Shown here piece after piece: positions 14,818-15,432 of a stretch of DNA of 15,432 bases. This DNA comes from JBNJEM01 sp051745935 (lineage in GTDB: Bacteria > Planctomycetota > Planctomycetia > Pirellulales > Pirellulaceae): NCBI GenBank assembly GCA_051745935.1, contig JBNJEM010000109.1, positions 1 through 15,432 of the forward strand, given 5' to 3'. The notes beneath the pieces were generated by a model. That model had not been told where the DNA came from and made no database searches. It saw only the letters and a list, made by a program, of their open reading frames with translations. Position 1 is the first letter of the stretch. Each line of letters opens with the position of its first letter. Position numbers and translations under genes: made by a program.

Positions 14818-15124
14818 AAAAGAAGTATTTGCCAAGTTTGTGCCGTTCGCGCTGGCCATCGAGAAAGAACGGGAAGATTTTCGGCGGTGACGACCGTCTG
14901 GTCGACGTTGATCGGGAGCATGAAAGGAACGAGTCTTGGATTACGTACACCCTATCTTGCCCGGTGGAGACATTTGCCGAGAATAGAATCGTTGCATCCG
15001 TATTAGACGCCGGCCATAGGATGACCATGAATTGACTGATGGCGTATAACACAGTCCGGGTATGGCTTTCAGGCGGAAGGACAAGCAGCATCCAGGGACG
15101 TCCATTACGGAGTGAGGGCAAGCG
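14818..15124. other. Gap after the three-gene operon
   Basis: About 300 bases with no supportable gene. A 68-codon forward frame (14829-15035) lacks a ribosome-binding site and any recognisable motif. No clear terminator hairpin with a T-run follows the ATP-grasp stop, so read-through into the next gene cannot be excluded. Confidence 0.5.
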
Positions 15125-15432
15125 ATGAGACAACTATTCCTGGTCATGGCAAAACTTTTCGGCTTATTCCAAATTGTTTGGGCCATGGGCTATTTGGCGT
15201 CCCTGGCAATGTTGCTGGCAACGATGAGGCTGGGTCCTGAATCCCTGTTTGGACATCGAGTCGCACATATTGCGAACACTTTCGGCTTCACGGTTTTCTG
15301 CCTTGGGATGGCCTGGGTGCTTCTTTTCCGCACGGAGTGGCTTGCCGACAAACTCAACGTTCCGGAAGAGACGGGATCGAAAGAACTACGAGCAATCGCA
15401 ATCTTGCGCGCGGGCGTAAGGCTCATCGGCTT
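15125..15432 (+). CDS. Small membrane protein, hypothetical, cut by the window edge
   Basis: An ATG preceded by GAGTGAGGG (15109-15117) opens a frame that runs to the window edge without a stop, giving at least 102 residues. Two hydrophobic segments are clear: about residues 11-34 (LFQIVWAMGYLASLAMLLA) and 48-69 (FGFTVFCLGMAWVLLF). A charged stretch with WLADKLNVPEE and then ILRAGVRLIG follows, probably leading into a third helix. The layout resembles small conserved inner-membrane proteins without known function. It lies 307 bases after the ATP-grasp gene on the same strand; whether it belongs to that operon is open. Confidence 0.6.
   Translation, partial: MRQLFLVMAKLFGLFQIVWAMGYLASLAMLLATMRLGPESLFGHRVAHIANTFGFTVFCLGMAWVLLFRTEWLADKLNVPEETGSKELRAIAILRAGVRLIG

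Overview
The window looks like a piece of a Planctomycetota chromosome, perhaps Pirellulales-like, with moderate confidence. The best markers are the planctomycete-style Gfo/Idh/MocA oxidoreductase remnant (motifs such as LNWDLWLGQAP and FFDCVKSR), a secreted C25-type cysteine protease, a Tat-exported serine hydrolase and long low-density gaps full of gene debris. No rRNA, tRNA, CRISPR array or complete insertion sequence was seen.

Layout: (1) 98-1805, a two-gene NodI/NodJ-like ABC-2 exporter. (2) 1987-3354 on the minus strand, a Tat-exported beta-lactamase-fold serine hydrolase. (3) 3355-4416, mostly non-coding, with a cluster of small hairpins near 3975-4170 and one doubtful small ORF. (4) 4417-5364, a secreted protein with two tandem DUF1579-like domains. 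(5) 5365-6180, a gap without recognisable genes. (6) 6181-6958, two overlapping small membrane-protein genes, the second like a holin/YqjE-type protein. (7) 6959-9200, a gene graveyard: the tail of a GH9-like glycosidase, the tail of a Gfo/Idh/MocA oxidoreductase with an in-frame amber codon, a fragment that looks like domain I of a bacterial group II intron, and a possible transposase N-terminus. (8) 9370-14817, a tightly overlapping three-gene operon. (9) 15125 to the window edge, the start of a small membrane protein.

The most interesting part is the operon at 9370-14817. It encodes a secreted C25/gingipain-like protease, a transglutaminase-like protein fused to seven membrane helices, and an ATP-grasp ligase of the RimK-related 'alpha-L-glutamate ligase-like' family. 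The last two are a known pair, predicted to attach amino acids or peptides to an unknown target at the membrane. The unusual elements here are the C25 protease as the third partner and its architecture: about twelve 14-residue tandem repeats (42 bp each) are inserted between the catalytic His (residue 460) and Cys (residue 707). The transglutaminase domain also appears to keep a Cys-His-Asp triad. My inference is an envelope or extracytoplasmic peptide-ligation and processing system; the substrate is unknown.
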